A stretch of DNA of 64,000 nt. Source: CAVTLG01 sp963735495. GTDB lineage: Bacteria; Chloroflexota; Ktedonobacteria; Ktedonobacterales; Ktedonobacteraceae. Positions 62,818 through 64,000 of this stretch are shown piece by piece (the stretch's first letter is position 1; every line of letters begins with the position of its first letter). The DNA lies in assembly GCA_963735495.1 (NCBI GenBank), contig CAVTLG010000011.1, forward strand, positions 372,001 to 436,000. The letters run 5' to 3'. The notes below the pieces were generated by a model. That model was given only the letters and a program-made list of their open reading frames with translations. It ran no database searches and was not told the origin of the DNA. The position numbers and the translations under genes were made by a program.

Positions 62818-64000
62818 ATGTCTATCTGTAAATTTTGTGGGGTTGACCTACCCAACCAAGCTAGCTTCTGTGGCGCATGTGGCAAACAATCAGGTCCTAT
62901 CGCTAAAATAGCTAGTGGTGCTCCATTACCTCAAGCCGACCTGCATACTATCCCAGATGTAGAGACGCTCATAAGCCAGCCAACCCAGGCTTTAGAGTCA
63001 GCCAATGTGGAGCACGATCAACCCACCTTCATCAGCAATGCCACGCTCTCTGAGCAACTCGCCCCTGGTGAAGATCAACCCACCTTCATCAGCAATGCCA
63101 CGCTCTCTGAGCAACTCGCCCCTGGTGAAGATCAACTCACGTTCATCAGCAATGCCACGCTCTCTGAGCAACTCGCCTCTGGTGAAGATCAACTCACGTT
63201 CATCAGCAATGCCACGCTCTCTGAGCAACTCGCCCCTGGTGAAGATCAACCCACCTTCATCAGCAATGCCACGCTCTCTGAGCAACTCGCCCCTGGTGAA
63301 GATCAACCCACCTTCATCAGCAATGCCACGCTCTCTGAGCAACTCGCCCCTGGTGAAGATCAACCCACGCTTATCAGCCAGGCATCTGAGCTTGATGAAC
63401 AGCAGGAGAAGCCAGAAGAGGAAGAGGACGAAGATCGACGGCTGGCGGCACTGCTGGGCCTGGCATTCCCCCTCGTTGGCGACGTCATCGCCGCCGATGC
63501 ACCTGCACCGCAGGCCCCCATGGTACAGGGCACACCAGATATCAATGGTGCGCCAATGCTGGCGGGCAGACCCAATCTGCAAAACCAGCTCAAGGATGTG
63601 CCCAGGCCCGTCTATGCAACACAACCCGGAGCAAGCTGGCAACCAAGTATGCCCATCATAAGCCAACCACCGCTCGTTTTACCCTCACCGGTTTCCACCA
63701 CACCATCACCATACCCTCCAGCACATCACCCTCCAGCACATCCGCCCTCTTCTGGTCCCAAACCTCATCCTCTGCCAGGGTGTAACATCTGGCTCCTGAT
63801 GCTTATCTTGCCACTGGTCATTTTTGCGAGCATTTTCGGCATCGGCCTCACCTTATTTACGCCCAATATCGCCATCACGGTGAACGGCACGCAGGGCGCG
63901 AACGTCGTGCTAGGCGGACAATTTGATCTAAGTGGTAGCAACTTTATGCCAGGTACCACCGTGACACTCAAACTCGACAACGCGCCGCTGTATGTCTCTC
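62818..64000 (+). CDS. Zinc-ribbon membrane protein with 19-residue tandem repeats (3' partial)
   Basis: The frame is open from ATG 62818 (GAGGGG about 10 bp upstream) to the window end, 394 codons. It begins with a zinc ribbon 'CKFCGVDLPNQASFCGACG', close to those of the kinases at 29749 and 32234. Then come six exact-length repeats of DQPTFISNATLSEQLAPGE (63016-63357) and a degenerate seventh, an acidic stretch ('EEEEDED'), a Pro-rich region ('YPPAHHPPAHPPSS'), one membrane span ('IWLLMLILPLVIFASIFGI') and an outer domain start 'VVLGGQFDLSGSNFMPGTTV', like an IPT/TIG-type domain. Thr/Ser-rich repeats could be phosphorylated by the kinases. The antisense and +1 frames are shadows of the repeat. 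End not seen. Confidence 0.85.
   Translation, partial: MSICKFCGVDLPNQASFCGACGKQSGPIAKIASGAPLPQADLHTIPDVETLISQPTQALESANVEHDQPTFISNATLSEQLAPGEDQPTFISNATLSEQLAPGEDQLTFISNATLSEQLASGEDQLTFISNATLSEQLAPGEDQPTFISNATLSEQLAPGEDQPTFISNATLSEQLAPGEDQPTLISQASELDEQQEKPEEEEDEDRRLAALLGLAFPLVGDVIAADAPAPQAPMVQGTPDINGAPMLAGRPNLQNQLKDVPRPVYATQPGASWQPSMPIISQPPLVLPSPVSTTPSPYPPAHHPPAHPPSSGPKPHPLPGCNIWLLMLILPLVIFASIFGIGLTLFTPNIAITVNGTQGANVVLGGQFDLSGSNFMPGTTVTLKLDNAPLYVS
63016..63357 (+). repeat. Six tandem 57-bp repeats
   Basis: Units begin with GATCAACCCACCTTCATC at 63016, 63073, 63130, 63187, 63244 and 63301. Differences are few: units 3 and 4 have Leu for Pro, unit 3 has Ser for Pro near its end. A diverged seventh starts at 63358. 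The near identity suggests recent expansion. Confidence 0.9.

Noticed and set aside
62998..63666. Two long frames (minus strand and +1) across the 57-bp repeats
   Set aside because: A 57-bp repeat keeps frames open; the zinc-ribbon frame from 62818 has the start, domains and membrane span.

Overview
The window looks like bacterial chromosome of moderate GC, most plausibly a Ktedonobacteria-like member of Chloroflexota. This is an inference from family content: zinc-ribbon Ser/Thr kinases with solenoid tails, several polytopic GT-C mannosyltransferases, many two-component systems, frequent GTG/TTG starts and many dispersed palindromic repeats. No rRNA, tRNA or CRISPR array was seen.

Layout. 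1-2492: sulfonate/taurine-type ABC importer (first gene cut by the window edge). 2508-4780 (-): OmpR-type two-component pair. 5197-9968 (-): sulfur-linked group of LysR regulator, group II PLP decarboxylase, cysteine synthase and a rhodanese/metallo-beta-lactamase protein carrying an apparent +1 frameshift. 10497-11621: sigma-70 factor. 12173-20230: five polytopic membrane glycosyltransferases, then a small membrane protein. 21073-24700 (-): PAS-GAF-HisKA protein lacking an ATPase domain, and a GT39-like transferase. 24904-29657: NarL-type two-component pair and an ABC exporter. 29749-34252: tandem duplicate of zinc ribbon - Ser/Thr kinase - beta-helix proteins. 34255-44110 (-): de novo UMP operon pyrB-carA-carB-pyrC-pyrE-pyrD-pyrF, with a strong promoter and a terminator/attenuator candidate in its leader. 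44528-45190 (-): membrane-anchored FKBP. 45399-59535: probable defence locus of three large Eco57I/PglX-like adenine methyltransferases and a PLD-SNF2 helicase, with a lipoprotein gene in between. 59657-64000: a large membrane protein (frameshifted) and a zinc-ribbon protein with 19-residue tandem repeats running off the window.

Two dispersed palindromic repeat families run through the window. Family A has GGGTAGGGGCG... ends and seven copies. Family B has CCTCTTAGACCGTCAGA-type arms and five copies. They fill most spacers of the pyr operon. One A copy is translated in frame inside a glycosyltransferase, one B copy forms the tail of another, and B ends supply Shine-Dalgarno-like sequence before some starts. 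A 160-bp MITE with perfect 21-bp terminal inverted repeats and an 8-bp target duplication is nested in one A copy.

How genes work together: the importer plus the cysteine synthase/sulfurtransferase operon suggest organosulfur use; the pyr operon makes UMP; the GT-C cluster probably builds an envelope glycan. The methyltransferase/helicase locus is the best candidate for an undescribed system. Three genes show apparent single-base insertions, so either sequence error or recent decay should be kept in mind.
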